DNA of 64,000 nt from Spongorhabdus nitratireducens (GTDB lineage Bacteria; Pseudomonadota; Gammaproteobacteria; Pseudomonadales; Endozoicomonadaceae), in NCBI GenBank assembly GCA_947387575.1, contig CANDOC010000014.1, positions 1 through 64,000 of the forward strand. Reading direction: 5' to 3'. Shown here in pieces: positions 35,119-44,063 of the stretch; positions within the stretch are counted from its first letter, which is position 1, and each line of letters begins with the position of its first letter. The notes under the pieces are model-generated. The model searched no databases and was not told where the DNA came from. It worked only from the letters and a program-made list of their open reading frames with translations. Position numbers and translations under genes: made by a program.

Positions 35119-35628
35119 ATGGCTAAAGACGATCGTAAGAACAGTAACGACGAAGGCTTCATCGAGAAGCTGGTCGAAGTTAACCGCGTAGCTAAGGTTG
35201 TTAAGGGTGGCCGTATTTTCGGTTTCACCGCGCTGACCGTAGTTGGCGATGGCAACGGTAAAGTAGGTTTTGGTCGTGGTAAGGCGCGTGAAGTGCCTGT
35301 CGCTATCCAGAAGGCTATGGAAGCTGCTCGCCGCAACATGATCCAGGTTGACCTGAACGGTACTACTATCCAGTACCCGACCAAGGCCAACCACGGCGCA
35401 TCCAAGGTTTACATGCAGCCTGCGTCTGAAGGTACTGGTGTTATTGCAGGCGGCGCTATGCGTGCCGTTCTGGAAGTTGCCGGTGTCCACAACGTACTGG
35501 CGAAGTGCTATGGTTCCACCAAGAAGGTGAACGTTGTTCAGGCTACCTTTAAGGCCCTGAAAGAAATGCGTGCTCCTGAAGCTGTGGCTGCCAAGCGTGG
35601 TAAAACCGTAGAAGACATTCTGGGGTAA
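35119..35628 (+). CDS. rpsE: 30S ribosomal protein S5
   Basis: 169 residues with the dsRNA-binding domain ([20 protein letters not shown]) and C-terminal S5 fold. It works in decoding fidelity. ATG 35119 is chosen, since GTG 35110 would add three residues outside the family consensus. Confidence 0.97.
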   Translation: MAKDDRKNSNDEGFIEKLVEVNRVAKVVKGGRIFGFTALTVVGDGNGKVGFGRGKAREVPVAIQKAMEAARRNMIQVDLNGTTIQYPTKANHGASKVYMQPASEGTGVIAGGAMRAVLEVAGVHNVLAKCYGSTKKVNVVQATFKALKEMRAPEAVAAKRGKTVEDILG

Positions 35629-35631
35629 GTC

Positions 35632-35817
35632 ATGGCTGATAAAAAGATCAAGGTAACGCTCATCAAGAGCACCAGTGGTCGCCTCGAAAGCCATAAGGCT
35701 TGCGTCCGTGGCCTGGGACTGCGCCGTATCAACCACACGGTTGAAGTTGAAGACACACCGTCCGTACGCGGCATGGTAAACAAAGTGTCTTACCTGGTTC
35801 GTGTGGAAGGAGAATAA
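35632..35817 (+). CDS. rpmD: 50S ribosomal protein L30
   Basis: 61 residues, normal ([20 protein letters not shown], then [15 protein letters not shown]). It lies between rpsE and rplO with gaps of 2-3 bases. Confidence 0.97.
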   Translation: MADKKIKVTLIKSTSGRLESHKACVRGLGLRRINHTVEVEDTPSVRGMVNKVSYLVRVEGE

Positions 35818-35819
35818 AG

Positions 35820-36254
35820 ATGAAACTGAATTCTTTGTCTCCGGCTGAAGGCAGCCGTAAAGATGGCAAGCGCGTCGGTCGTGGTACCGGTAGCGGCTTG
35901 GGCAAGACCGGTGGCCGTGGTCACAAAGGTCAGAAGTCCCGTTCTGGTGGTAGCGTCAAGCCGGGTTTTGAAGGTGGTCAGCAGCCGCTGCAGCGCCGTC
36001 TGCCCAAGTACGGCTTCAGCTCTCGCCTGGCTGCAGTAACTGCAGAAATTCGTCTGAACGAACTTGCAAAAATTGAAGCTGACGTGATCGATCTGGCTGC
36101 CCTGAAGGCTGCTGACATCGTGAACGGTAGCATCAAGCGTGCAAAAGTGGTACTGTCCGGCGAAATCTCTAAAGCAGTTACCATTAAAGGCCTGGCCGTG
36201 ACCAAGGGCGCTCGTGCGGCCATCGAAGCGGCTGGCGGGAAAATCGAGGACTAA
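35820..36254 (+). CDS. rplO: 50S ribosomal protein L15
   Basis: 144 residues. The long glycine/lysine-rich N-terminal extension ([16 protein letters not shown], then [19 protein letters not shown]) and the C-terminal fold are intact. Its stop abuts the secY start with no gap. Confidence 0.98.
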   Translation: MKLNSLSPAEGSRKDGKRVGRGTGSGLGKTGGRGHKGQKSRSGGSVKPGFEGGQQPLQRRLPKYGFSSRLAAVTAEIRLNELAKIEADVIDLAALKAADIVNGSIKRAKVVLSGEISKAVTIKGLAVTKGARAAIEAAGGKIED

Positions 36255-37580
36255 ATGGCTAAGACAATGCCTGCCGGAAACCAGAGCGGTTTGAATGAGC
36301 TCTGGTCCCGCGTCAAGTTTGTATTCCTGGCCATCCTGGTATACAGGATTGGTGCACACATTCCAGTCCCGGGTATCAATCCTGATGCTCTGGCTCGGAT
36401 GTTCCAGCAAAATGAAGGGACTATTCTCGGTCTGTTCAACATGTTCTCCGGCGGTGCGCTGGAGCGGATGTCTGTACTGGCCCTGGGGATCATGCCCTAC
36501 ATTTCGGCTTCCATCATCATGCAGTTGATGACAGTAGTAAGCCCGCAGCTGGAACAGCTGAAGAAGGAAGGGGAATCAGGACGACGCAAAATCAGCCAGT
36601 ACACACGCTATGGTACTTTAGCGCTGGCACTGGTACAGGGTATGGGTATGACCGTGGGTCTCGCCAATCAGGGCGTGGCTTATCATACCGATCCGAGCTT
36701 CTACTTTGTTGCGATCACCACGTTCGTGACCGGCGCCATGTTTATGATGTGGCTTGGTGAGCAGGTGACGGAACGGGGTATTGGTAACGGTATCTCTATT
36801 CTGATTTTTGCAGGTATTGTCGCCGGACTGCCCAATGCTATCGGGCAGTCATTTGAGTCCGCGCGTCAGGGCGATATTAACATTCTGGCGTTGCTGGTAA
36901 TTGCCCTGCTGGCAGTTGCCATCGTGGCCTTTGTAGTCTTTATTGAGCGCGGCCAGCGCCGGATAACGGTGAACTACGCCAAGCGACAGCAAGGCCGAAA
37001 GGTTTATGCCGCCCAAAGCAGTCATTTGCCGCTGAAGGTCAACATGGCGGGTGTTATCCCGGCGATCTTTGCCTCCAGCATTCTGTTGTTCCCGGCCTCC
37101 ATTGCACAATGGTTCGGTCAGGGAGAGAGCATGGCATGGCTGCAGGATGTGGCTCTGGCGCTTGGCCCAGGTCAACCGCTTAATATCATTCTGTTCTCAG
37201 CAGGAATCGTGTTCTTCTGCTTCTTCTATACGGCGTTGGTATTTAACCCGAAAGATGTAGCAGATAACCTGAAGAAATCGGGTGCATTTATCCCGGGTAT
37301 CCGCCCGGGTGAACAGTCCGCGAAGTATATCGACGGTGTTCTGACCCGATTGACCATGTTTGGTGCGCTGTACATGACAGCAGTATGTTTGCTGCCCCAG
37401 TTCCTGGTGGTTTCAGCGAATGTACCTTTCTACCTCGGTGGTACATCATTGCTCATCGTGGTGGTTGTTGTGATGGATACGATGGCTCAGGTTCAGTCTC
37501 ACCTGATGTCGCACCAGTACGAGTCACTGCTGAAAAAATCCAATCTTAAGGGTTATGGCGGCGGTGGACTGCTGCGATAA
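36255..37580 (+). CDS. secY: Preprotein translocase subunit SecY
   Basis: 441 residues, ten membrane segments, the channel of the general secretion pathway. The start [22 protein letters not shown] is typical, the plug region follows TM1, and cytoplasmic loops C4-C5 ([20 protein letters not shown]) that contact SecA and the ribosome are intact. Encoded in the spc operon directly after rplO. Confidence 0.98.
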   Translation: MAKTMPAGNQSGLNELWSRVKFVFLAILVYRIGAHIPVPGINPDALARMFQQNEGTILGLFNMFSGGALERMSVLALGIMPYISASIIMQLMTVVSPQLEQLKKEGESGRRKISQYTRYGTLALALVQGMGMTVGLANQGVAYHTDPSFYFVAITTFVTGAMFMMWLGEQVTERGIGNGISILIFAGIVAGLPNAIGQSFESARQGDINILALLVIALLAVAIVAFVVFIERGQRRITVNYAKRQQGRKVYAAQSSHLPLKVNMAGVIPAIFASSILLFPASIAQWFGQGESMAWLQDVALALGPGQPLNIILFSAGIVFFCFFYTALVFNPKDVADNLKKSGAFIPGIRPGEQSAKYIDGVLTRLTMFGALYMTAVCLLPQFLVVSANVPFYLGGTSLLIVVVVVMDTMAQVQSHLMSHQYESLLKKSNLKGYGGGGLLR

Positions 37581-37601
37581 TTCTGCTGAAGGAGTGGACT
37601 A

Positions 37602-37718
37602 ATGAAAGTTCGAGCTTCTGTGAAGAAGATCTGCCGTAACTGCAAGATCATCAAGCGCAACGGTAGCGTTCGCGTAATCTGCAGCACGGAACCGCGTCAC
37701 AAGCAGCGCCAGGGCTGA
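37602..37718 (+). CDS. rpmJ: 50S ribosomal protein L36
   Basis: A 38-residue protein: [15 protein letters not shown], then a basic middle, then [14 protein letters not shown]. The CxxC...C...H set marks the zinc-containing (C+) L36 form. AAGGAG lies 8 bases upstream. It ends the spc operon just after secY, as in E. coli. Confidence 0.97.
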   Translation: MKVRASVKKICRNCKIIKRNGSVRVICSTEPRHKQRQG

Positions 37719-38025
37719 TACTCACCTCTCGGTGTAAACCTTTAAAAACAAAGGGCTGCACTGAGGGGAAATACTGAGTAATCCAGCACATTAAGGGTGC
37801 GTGGCGAGAAACAACCGCTCATGGTTTACATGAGCGGTTGAGTTTTATACAAGGGGTGGGTAGAATCTCACCCCTTTCGCCCCTCTGTTAAGGACTCAGG
37901 GGTTTGTTAAGCAAATAAATACTTTTGATTAATGAACTTCAATCCAGGCATTGGGGTCAAATATCTATTTGTCATCAGACAGGCAAATTAGATACGACAC
38001 GCGAAACGTTGAACGGAGAGAATGA
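37719..38025 (+). promoter_or_regulatory. Leader region of the alpha operon
   Basis: 307 bases. They contain a terminator-like hairpin at 37812-37840, a second hairpin AAGGGGTG/CACCCCTT (37851-37858/37869-37876) and a third weaker CCCCT/AGGGG pair (37880-37902). In E. coli the rpsM leader folds into a pseudoknot bound by S4. The stacked hairpins fit a regulated leader, but I could not identify the pseudoknot itself or a clear promoter. Confidence 0.55.
37812..37847 (+). terminator. Terminator-like hairpin after rpmJ
   Basis: A 12-bp perfect stem (CAACCGCTCATG with CATGAGCGGTTG), a 5-base loop, and AGTTTTA after it. The T tract is short, so it may terminate only partly between spc and alpha operons. 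Confidence 0.65.
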
Positions 38026-38382
38026 ATGGCCCGTATTGCAGGCGTCAACATTCCGGATAACAAACACGCTGTTATCTCGTTGACCTACATCTACGGTGTT
38101 GGTCGTCAAACTGCTCAGAACATCTGCGCTAACACCGGTGTTAACCCGGCTAGCAAGATTTCTGAACTGAGCGATGATCAGATCGAAACACTGCGTGCTG
38201 AAGTTGCAAATTACCTGACTGAAGGTGATCTGCGTCGTGAAATCAGCATGAACATCAAGCGCCTGATGGACCTGGGATGCTACCGTGGCCTGCGCCACCG
38301 TCGCAGCCTGCCGGTTCGTGGTCAGCGCACCAAAACAAATGCGCGTACCCGCAAAGGTCCACGCAAGCCTATTCGCAAATAA
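38026..38382 (+). CDS. rpsM: 30S ribosomal protein S13
   Basis: 118 residues, head protein contacting S19 and t[26 protein letters not shown] and the C-terminal [24 protein letters not shown] are standard. First gene of the alpha operon, with GGAGAG upstream. Confidence 0.98.
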   Translation: MARIAGVNIPDNKHAVISLTYIYGVGRQTAQNICANTGVNPASKISELSDDQIETLRAEVANYLTEGDLRREISMNIKRLMDLGCYRGLRHRRSLPVRGQRTKTNARTRKGPRKPIRK

Positions 38383-38426
38383 ACCGGCTTTAGCCAGGTT
38401 TTGATAATTACAGGAATGGTTCTGAT

Positions 38427-38816
38427 ATGGCAAAGCCAGGTACTCGTTCACGTAAGAAGGTTAAAAAGACGGTTGTTGACGGCGTAGCCCACATCCACGC
38501 GTCTTTTAACAATACCATCGTGACTATTACCGACCGCCAGGGCAACACACTGTCTTGGGCAACTGCAGGTGGTTCCGGCTTCCGTGGTTCTCGTAAGAGC
38601 ACCCCGTTCGCCGCACAGGTAGCTGCCGAGCGTGCTGGTAACGCTGCCGCTGAGTATGGTCTGAAGAATCTGGACGTCTGTGTCAAGGGCCCGGGGCCCG
38701 GCCGTGAATCTGCAGTTCGTGCACTGAATGCATGTGGCTACAAGATCACTAACATTTCCGATGTGACACCGATTCCTCACAACGGATGCCGCCCGCCCAA
38801 GAAGCGTCGCGTTTAA
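38427..38816 (+). CDS. rpsK: 30S ribosomal protein S11
   Basis: 129 residues, platform protein near the E site. [17 protein letters not shown] and the C-terminal [17 protein letters not shown] are complete. Confidence 0.98.
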   Translation: MAKPGTRSRKKVKKTVVDGVAHIHASFNNTIVTITDRQGNTLSWATAGGSGFRGSRKSTPFAAQVAAERAGNAAAEYGLKNLDVCVKGPGPGRESAVRALNACGYKITNISDVTPIPHNGCRPPKKRRV

Positions 38817-38832
38817 GCAGGAGACACGCTAG

Positions 38833-39453
38833 ATGGCTAGATACAGAGGTCCTAAGTGCAAACTGTCCCGCCGTGAAGGGACTGATTTGTTTCTGAAGAG
38901 TGGTGTACGTCCGCTCGAATCCAAGTGCAAGGCCGAGAATCCTCCCGGTCAACACGGTCAACGTCGTGGTCGCCTGTCTGATTACGGTGTTCAGCTGCGT
39001 GAAAAGCAGAAGGTTCGCCGTATTTACGGAGTGCTGGAAAAGCAATTCCGTAACTACTACAAAAAGGCCGATAACCGCAAAGGTGCTACAGGTGTTAACC
39101 TGTTGCAATTGCTTGAAACTCGCCTTGATAATGTAATTTATCGCATGGGCTTTGGTTCAACCCGTGCGGAAGCGCGTCAGCTGGTCAGCCACAAGGCTGT
39201 ACTGGTCAACGGCAAGACTGTAAATATTCCGTCTTTCGTTGTCGCGCCTGGTGACACTATCGCAATCCGCGAGAAGTCCCAGAATCAGCTGCGTATTAAT
39301 GCAGCGTTGGAGCTTGCGGCTCAGCGTGGCTTTGCTGCCTGGGTCGAGGTGGACTCCAAGAAGAAGGAAGGTGTCTTTAAGGCGCTGCCGGAGCGGAGTG
39401 ACCTGTCAGCCGACATCAACGAGAACCTGATCGTCGAGCTGTACTCCAAGTAA
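38833..39453 (+). CDS. rpsD: 30S ribosomal protein S4
   Basis: 206 residues. Primary 16S binder and, in E. coli, repressor of the alpha operon. The S4 RNA-binding domain lies at about 95-160 ([21 protein letters not shown]). It is the gammaproteobacterial form without a full zinc finger. Confidence 0.98.
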   Translation: MARYRGPKCKLSRREGTDLFLKSGVRPLESKCKAENPPGQHGQRRGRLSDYGVQLREKQKVRRIYGVLEKQFRNYYKKADNRKGATGVNLLQLLETRLDNVIYRMGFGSTRAEARQLVSHKAVLVNGKTVNIPSFVVAPGDTIAIREKSQNQLRINAALELAAQRGFAAWVEVDSKKKEGVFKALPERSDLSADINENLIVELYSK

Positions 39454-39484
39454 GGGATAGCACAGTTTAGGTGGGGTTACATCC

Positions 39485-40486
39485 ATGCAGAATTCGGTTA
39501 CAGAATTTCTAACACCGCGTCATATTGACGTAGAGGAACTCAGCCCAACACGCGCCAAGGTGACCTTGGAGCCGCTGGAACGCGGGTTCGGTCATACTTT
39601 GGGTAACGCGTTGCGTCGTATCCTGTTGTCTTCCATGCCCGGCGCTGCCGTCGTGGAAGTTGAAATCGATGGCGTGCAACACGAATACAGCACCATCGAG
39701 GGTGTACAGGAGGATGTAATCGAAATCCTGCTGAACCTGAAGGGTCTCGCAATTCGTATGCATGGCCGCGATGAAGCCATGCTGACGCTGAACCATGAAG
39801 GTTCGGGTATTGTCACTGCTGCTGACATCCAGCTGGATCACGATGTTGAGATCATCAACCCGGAACATGTTATTGCGCACGTCAATGACAAGAGCGCTCT
39901 GAGCATGAAACTGCGGGTAGCCCGCGGCCGTGGTTATGAAACAACCGACGCTCGTACTCACAATGAGGAAGAGAGTCGTTCCATCGGTCGGTTGCAGCTG
40001 GATGCCACCTACAGTCCCGTACACCGCGTTTCTTATGTCGTCGAACGTGCTCGTGTAGAGCAGCGTACAGACCTGGACAAGCTGGTCATTGACCTGCAGA
40101 CCAATGGCACGATTGATCCGGACGAAGCCATTCGCCGCGCAGCTACCATTCTGCAGCAGCAACTGGCGGTGTTCGTTGATCTCGAGGGCGAAGCTGAGCC
40201 CGAGCCAGAGCGTCAGGAAGATGAGGTAGATCCGATTCTCCTGCGTCCGGTTGATGATCTCGAACTGACTGTTCGCAGTGCTAACTGCCTGAAGGCTGAA
40301 AACATTTACTACATCGGTGACCTGATTCAGCGTACCGAAGTAGAACTGTTGAAAACGCCGAACCTGGGTAAGAAGTCACTGACCGAGATCAAGGACGTTC
40401 TGGCCTCTCGTGGTCTGTCTCTGGGCATGCGCTTGGACAACTGGCCGCCTGCGAGCCTGAAGAACGACGACAAGGTTTCCGCCTGA
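39485..40486 (+). CDS. rpoA: DNA-directed RNA polymerase subunit alpha
   Basis: 333 residues. The N-terminal domain ([23 protein letters not shown] region) dimerises and assembles the polymerase. After an acidic linker the C-terminal domain ([21 protein letters not shown], then [16 protein letters not shown]) binds UP elements and activators. Located between rpsD and rplQ as usual. Confidence 0.99.
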   Translation: MQNSVTEFLTPRHIDVEELSPTRAKVTLEPLERGFGHTLGNALRRILLSSMPGAAVVEVEIDGVQHEYSTIEGVQEDVIEILLNLKGLAIRMHGRDEAMLTLNHEGSGIVTAADIQLDHDVEIINPEHVIAHVNDKSALSMKLRVARGRGYETTDARTHNEEESRSIGRLQLDATYSPVHRVSYVVERARVEQRTDLDKLVIDLQTNGTIDPDEAIRRAATILQQQLAVFVDLEGEAEPEPERQEDEVDPILLRPVDDLELTVRSANCLKAENIYYIGDLIQRTEVELLKTPNLGKKSLTEIKDVLASRGLSLGMRLDNWPPASLKNDDKVSA

Positions 40487-40520
40487 CTCTCAGGTAACAG
40501 CTTTGTAAGGAATTCTAACA

Positions 40521-40913
40521 ATGCGTCATCGTAAAAGTGGTCGCAAACTGAACCGCAACAGCTCGCACAGAAAGGCCATGTTCAAGAACATGACTGCTTC
40601 TCTGGTCGAGCACGAAATGATTCGTACCACTCTGCCAAAAGCCAAGGAACTGCGCCGCGTAGCCGAGCCGCTGATCACCCTGGCCAAGGAAGACAGTGTT
40701 GCAAATCGCCGTCTGGCTTTCGATCGTCTGCGCAACAAGGCTGCAGTCGGCAAACTGTTTGCCGAACTGGGTCCGCGCTACGAGAACCGTCCTGGTGGTT
40801 ACATCCGCATCATGAAGTGTGGATTCCGTAAGGACGACGCTGCGCCTATGGCGTACGTAGAGCTGGTTGACCGTCCGGTTGCTGAAGCCGTTGCGGAAGA
40901 AGGCGAAGAATAA
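40521..40913 (+). CDS. rplQ: 50S ribosomal protein L17
   Basis: 130 residues ([23 protein letters not shown]), normal. Last gene of the alpha operon, with TAAGGA upstream. Confidence 0.98.
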   Translation: MRHRKSGRKLNRNSSHRKAMFKNMTASLVEHEMIRTTLPKAKELRRVAEPLITLAKEDSVANRRLAFDRLRNKAAVGKLFAELGPRYENRPGGYIRIMKCGFRKDDAAPMAYVELVDRPVAEAVAEEGEE

Positions 40914-40967
40914 GTTTTCGCTTTCGCTGTGAGTACCTGACAGTCTGACTGTTCAGGTCTCCGACTC

Positions 40968-40997
40968 AAAAAAGCCGGGATAATTCCCGGCTTTTTT
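40968..40997 (+). terminator. Terminator of the alpha operon
   Basis: A 13-bp stem (AAAAAAGCCGGGA with TCCCGGCTTTTTT) around TAAT, ending in six T. It closes the ribosomal superoperon. Confidence 0.92.
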
Positions 40998-41139
40998 GTG
41001 CCTGTCTGATACTCCTTTCTCTTCTTTACTTTTCTTTTTAATCTTCTTTCCGGTTACAGCAAGCAGAATATCGCGCCGTACGGATAACGAATGCCATTTA
41101 TGTTGTCTAAATCGTTTCAGTATCTGGAACAGCGCTGAT

Positions 41140-42441
41140 ATGAATCACGGCCGATCGAACAGCCCGCAGGATCTGCAGTCACATGATGTACAGTGTCAGG
41201 ATGATATGGCCTGGCATCTGGCAGACACCAAGTGGATGCTAAGTATGGTCGGGACGGCAGTGGGTGCGGGTATTCTGTATCTGCCGATTGGCGCTGGTGT
41301 TTATGGTATCTGGCCATTGCTGGGGCTGGCAGTCATCTGTACCCCGATGGTGCTGCTACCTCACCGAAATCTCACCCGTTTCTGCCTTCATGCCCGTGCT
41401 GCCGGCGGTAATCTGACTGATATTATTCAGCAGGCTTTTCCTGTCAGGGCTGCGCGAATACTGGTAGCGGTATGCTTTCTGGCTATTTTTCCCAACCTGC
41501 TGCTATATGCCACAGGCATTACCAATGTAACGGCCAGTTTTCTTGAACATCAGCTGAATTTTGAGGTAGTGAACAGAAGTTGGCTGGTATTGGCTGTTAT
41601 GTCGGCAGTTGTTGGTGTGCTGATTTGTGGAGAGAGCTGGATTCTGCGTGTTGCCAGTAGCCTGGTGGTTCCGCTGGGTATTGTGTTGTTTGTGTTGTCA
41701 CTTTATCTGATCCCGCAATGGCACTGGGAGCTGCTACAACAGCCAGTTCATATGAAGGATTTTGAGCAGACGCTGTTTACGGTGACGCCACTGCTGGTCT
41801 TTGCTTTTAATCATTCACCGGTTTGCCCGGCAGTAGCGCGTTCCTATTTTTCTTCTCACAGAAGTGTTAACTCGGCACAAGTGAAAGCAGACCAGACACA
41901 TTTTTATGCTGCAGGTCTGATGTTGTTGCTGACATTATTTTTCGTTATTTCCTGTGTTATGACATTGTCGCCTGAACAAATCATTTATGCCCAGCAAGAA
42001 AACTTGCCTGCGTTAAGTGTTCTGGCAGAGGTCACGGATAATCATCTGTTTTCGATTGTGGCACCGATGATCGCCTTTCTGGCGATATTAAGTTCATTTT
42101 TCGGGTTTTATATTGGCGCTATTGAAGTGCTGAACAGTGGTTTTCAACGTCTGTTTGTCAGAGTTGGCTTGAAGCCTGATAGAAACCTTATTCGAGCTGC
42201 CAGTCTGGTAACAGTAACAATAAGTTGTTGTGTCGTTGCTATTGCGAACTGGAGTGTACTGGAAATCATGGAAGCTGTTGTTGCTCCGATGATCGCCATC
42301 ATGTTGTTCTTTATTCCCGTAATCAGTTTCTATCGTTCAGAACGAATGAAACCACTGCGAAGATTATCCGCTGATGTGTATGTTCTGTTGATGGGCACTG
42401 TTGCTGTGACAGGTTATTTGTTTAGCAAATTACTGGGATAA
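41140..42441 (+). CDS. HAAAP family amino acid permease (serine transporter-like)
   Basis: 433 residues, 11 predicted membrane segments. It aligns along its length with E. coli SdaC-type proton:serine symporters of the hydroxy/aromatic amino acid permease family. Shared landmarks are KWMLSMVGTAVGAGILYLPI at the first membrane segment, FSFNHSP-like FAFNHSPVCPAVARSYF, and the GxYxGAxEgxN-like FYIGAIEVLN. ATG 41140 gives the family-length N-terminus. An open frame back to 40996 runs through the terminator and is rejected. Probably imports serine or a related neutral amino acid; the aminotransferase downstream makes serine attractive, but this is inference. The foldback element lies between the two. 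Confidence 0.85.
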   Translation: MNHGRSNSPQDLQSHDVQCQDDMAWHLADTKWMLSMVGTAVGAGILYLPIGAGVYGIWPLLGLAVICTPMVLLPHRNLTRFCLHARAAGGNLTDIIQQAFPVRAARILVAVCFLAIFPNLLLYATGITNVTASFLEHQLNFEVVNRSWLVLAVMSAVVGVLICGESWILRVASSLVVPLGIVLFVLSLYLIPQWHWELLQQPVHMKDFEQTLFTVTPLLVFAFNHSPVCPAVARSYFSSHRSVNSAQVKADQTHFYAAGLMLLLTLFFVISCVMTLSPEQIIYAQQENLPALSVLAEVTDNHLFSIVAPMIAFLAILSSFFGFYIGAIEVLNSGFQRLFVRVGLKPDRNLIRAASLVTVTISCCVVAIANWSVLEIMEAVVAPMIAIMLFFIPVISFYRSERMKPLRRLSADVYVLLMGTVAVTGYLFSKLLG

Positions 42442-42867
42442 CAGAGAGTGATGGCCAGAAGTGCTTTAACCGGGTGAAAAGTTGTTATTATTGAGCGCGG
42501 ATAACAGCAAGAGCATGAACTGCTGTGATCTGAGACTGTCCTGATAGCCTGGGGAGCGTTCTCAATTAAACATATGACCAGTTCATCACACAAGCTCTCA
42601 GGTAAGGCGAGCGGCGCGGGGCATGGTGGCTCCATGTTCAAGCCGTTCAACGCGGCATGAGACCTTGCGTGATGAACCCGAAGGGCCGCACATGGTTGAC
42701 GCCATGCCACGTTGCTCACTGTTTATGTGGAACAACCACACCGCACAGCTCGCGCCTAACCTGGTGTCAACCATGTGCGGCTGGTCAAATGTTTAATTGA
42801 GAACGCTCCCTAGCTTATCCTCAGGCAGTATCTTCTTCCCGGTATTATCACAGAGCTGGTTTGTATA
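42442..42867 (+). other. Intergenic region carrying a foldback element
   Basis: 426 bases between the permease and the aminotransferase. About 110 bases of plain sequence follow the permease without a clear terminator. Then comes the 259-bp foldback element (42552-42810), then 57 bases to the aminotransferase start, which include a TATAAT overlapping the proposed start codon. Confidence 0.7.
42552..42810. mobile_element. MITE-like foldback element with 30-bp terminal inverted repeats
   Basis: The ends are inverted repeats of 30 bp with one mismatch: 42552-42581 (begins GGGAGCGTTCTC) and 42781-42810 (ends GAGAACGCTCCC). Inside are two more long inverted pairs. 42581-42600 pairs with 42658-42677 (20 bases, two mismatches), and 42685-42700 pairs with 42766-42781 (16 bases, perfect). 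The whole unit can fold into an outer stem with two side hairpins. There is no open reading frame of note, so it cannot move by itself. The flanks (TAGCCTGG left, TAGCTTAT right) agree in 5 of 8 positions and could be an eroded target duplication. I could not assign the parent transposase family. Confidence 0.8.
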
Positions 42868-44052
42868 ATGACAATAACTTCTTTCCATCCGCCCCAGCGG
42901 ACTCTGATGGGGCCCGGTCCTTCTGATGTGCATCCCCGTATTACCGAGGCGCTTGCCAGACCGACTATCGGACATCTGGATCCGGCCTTTGTCGGCATGA
43001 TGGATGAACTGAAATCCCTGATTCAATATGCATTTCAGACTCAGAACCGCCTGACCCTGCCTGTATCTGCACCGGGTTCTGCGGGAATGGAAGCTTGCTT
43101 TGCCAATCTGGTTGAAGCCGGAGACAAGGTTATTGTCTGTCGCAACGGTGTTTTTGGTGGTCGTATGCAGGCCAACGTAGAACGTTGTGGCGGTGAAGTT
43201 GTAGCTGTTGACGATCCATGGGGGCGCGCAGTTGATCCGGCAAAAGTAAAAGCTGCGCTGGAAGCTAATCCCGATGCCAAAATTCTGGCTTTTGTTCATG
43301 CGGAGACTTCAACCGGTGCCCAGAGTGATGCGGAAGCATTGTGCAAACTGGCCCAAGAGCATAACTGCCTGACAATCGTTGATACTGTCACTTCTCTGGG
43401 TGGTACGCCGCTGAAAATTGATGAGTGGGGTATCGATGCGGTCTACTCCGGCTCACAGAAATGTCTGTCCTGTGTTCCGGGACTATCGCCGGTCAGCTTC
43501 AGTGAAAAAGCGGTTGAAAAGATCAGTAACCGCAAATCGCCGGTACAAAGCTGGTTCCTGGATATGAATCTGGTAATGGGTTACTGGGGGCAAGGCGGCA
43601 AACGTGCTTATCACCATACTGCGCCAGTTAATGCTTTGTATGCGCTGCATGAATCGCTGGTCATGCTGCAGGATGAAGGTCTGGAAAATGCCTGGCAGCG
43701 TCATGGCGATAATCATAATGCACTGGCTGCCGGTCTTGCTGTACTGGGACTGGATTTTGTGGTGCCGAAAGAAGAGCGTTTGCCACAGCTGAATGCAGTC
43801 AAGGTACCCGAAGGTATCGATGAAGCAGAAGTTCGTCGTCGTTTGTTGCAGGATTACCAGCTGGAGGTTGGTGCGGGTCTGGGTGATCTGGCAGGCAAGG
43901 TATGGCGTATCGGATTGATGGGTTATGCCAGCCGTCGGGACAATATCCTGCTGTGTCTGAGTGCTTTGGGTAACACCCTCAAGCAGATGGGCTGCGATGT
44001 TGATCCGGCTGCAGCGACGGCTGCAGCCTGTGAGGTGCTGGACAATAAATAA
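42868..44052 (+). CDS. Class V aminotransferase (alanine/serine-glyoxylate type)
   Basis: 394 residues, pyridoxal-phosphate enzyme. It aligns throughout with AGXT-type alanine-glyoxylate / serine-pyruvate aminotransferases: LMGPGPSDVHPR at 13-24, the glycine-rich SAPGSAGMEA at 67-76, HAETSTG at 144-150, VDTVTSLGG at 171-179, and the Schiff-base lysine K198 in YSGSQKCLS. The likely reaction is transfer of an amino group from alanine or serine to glyoxylate, giving glycine. Which donor is used cannot be told. The start at 42868 has only a weak ribosome site. The mobile element ends 57 bases upstream and may have altered its promoter. The end is convergent with the peptide transporter, 11 bases apart. 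Confidence 0.88.
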   Translation: MTITSFHPPQRTLMGPGPSDVHPRITEALARPTIGHLDPAFVGMMDELKSLIQYAFQTQNRLTLPVSAPGSAGMEACFANLVEAGDKVIVCRNGVFGGRMQANVERCGGEVVAVDDPWGRAVDPAKVKAALEANPDAKILAFVHAETSTGAQSDAEALCKLAQEHNCLTIVDTVTSLGGTPLKIDEWGIDAVYSGSQKCLSCVPGLSPVSFSEKAVEKISNRKSPVQSWFLDMNLVMGYWGQGGKRAYHHTAPVNALYALHESLVMLQDEGLENAWQRHGDNHNALAAGLAVLGLDFVVPKEERLPQLNAVKVPEGIDEAEVRRRLLQDYQLEVGAGLGDLAGKVWRIGLMGYASRRDNILLCLSALGNTLKQMGCDVDPAAATAAACEVLDNK

Positions 44053-44063
44053 TTAAGTCAGTC

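Noticed and set aside
42751..42760. GCCTAAC inside the foldback element as an integron attC core
   Set aside because: A matching GTTAGGC partner and the L-box pairs are absent, and the element is bounded by long terminal repeats instead.
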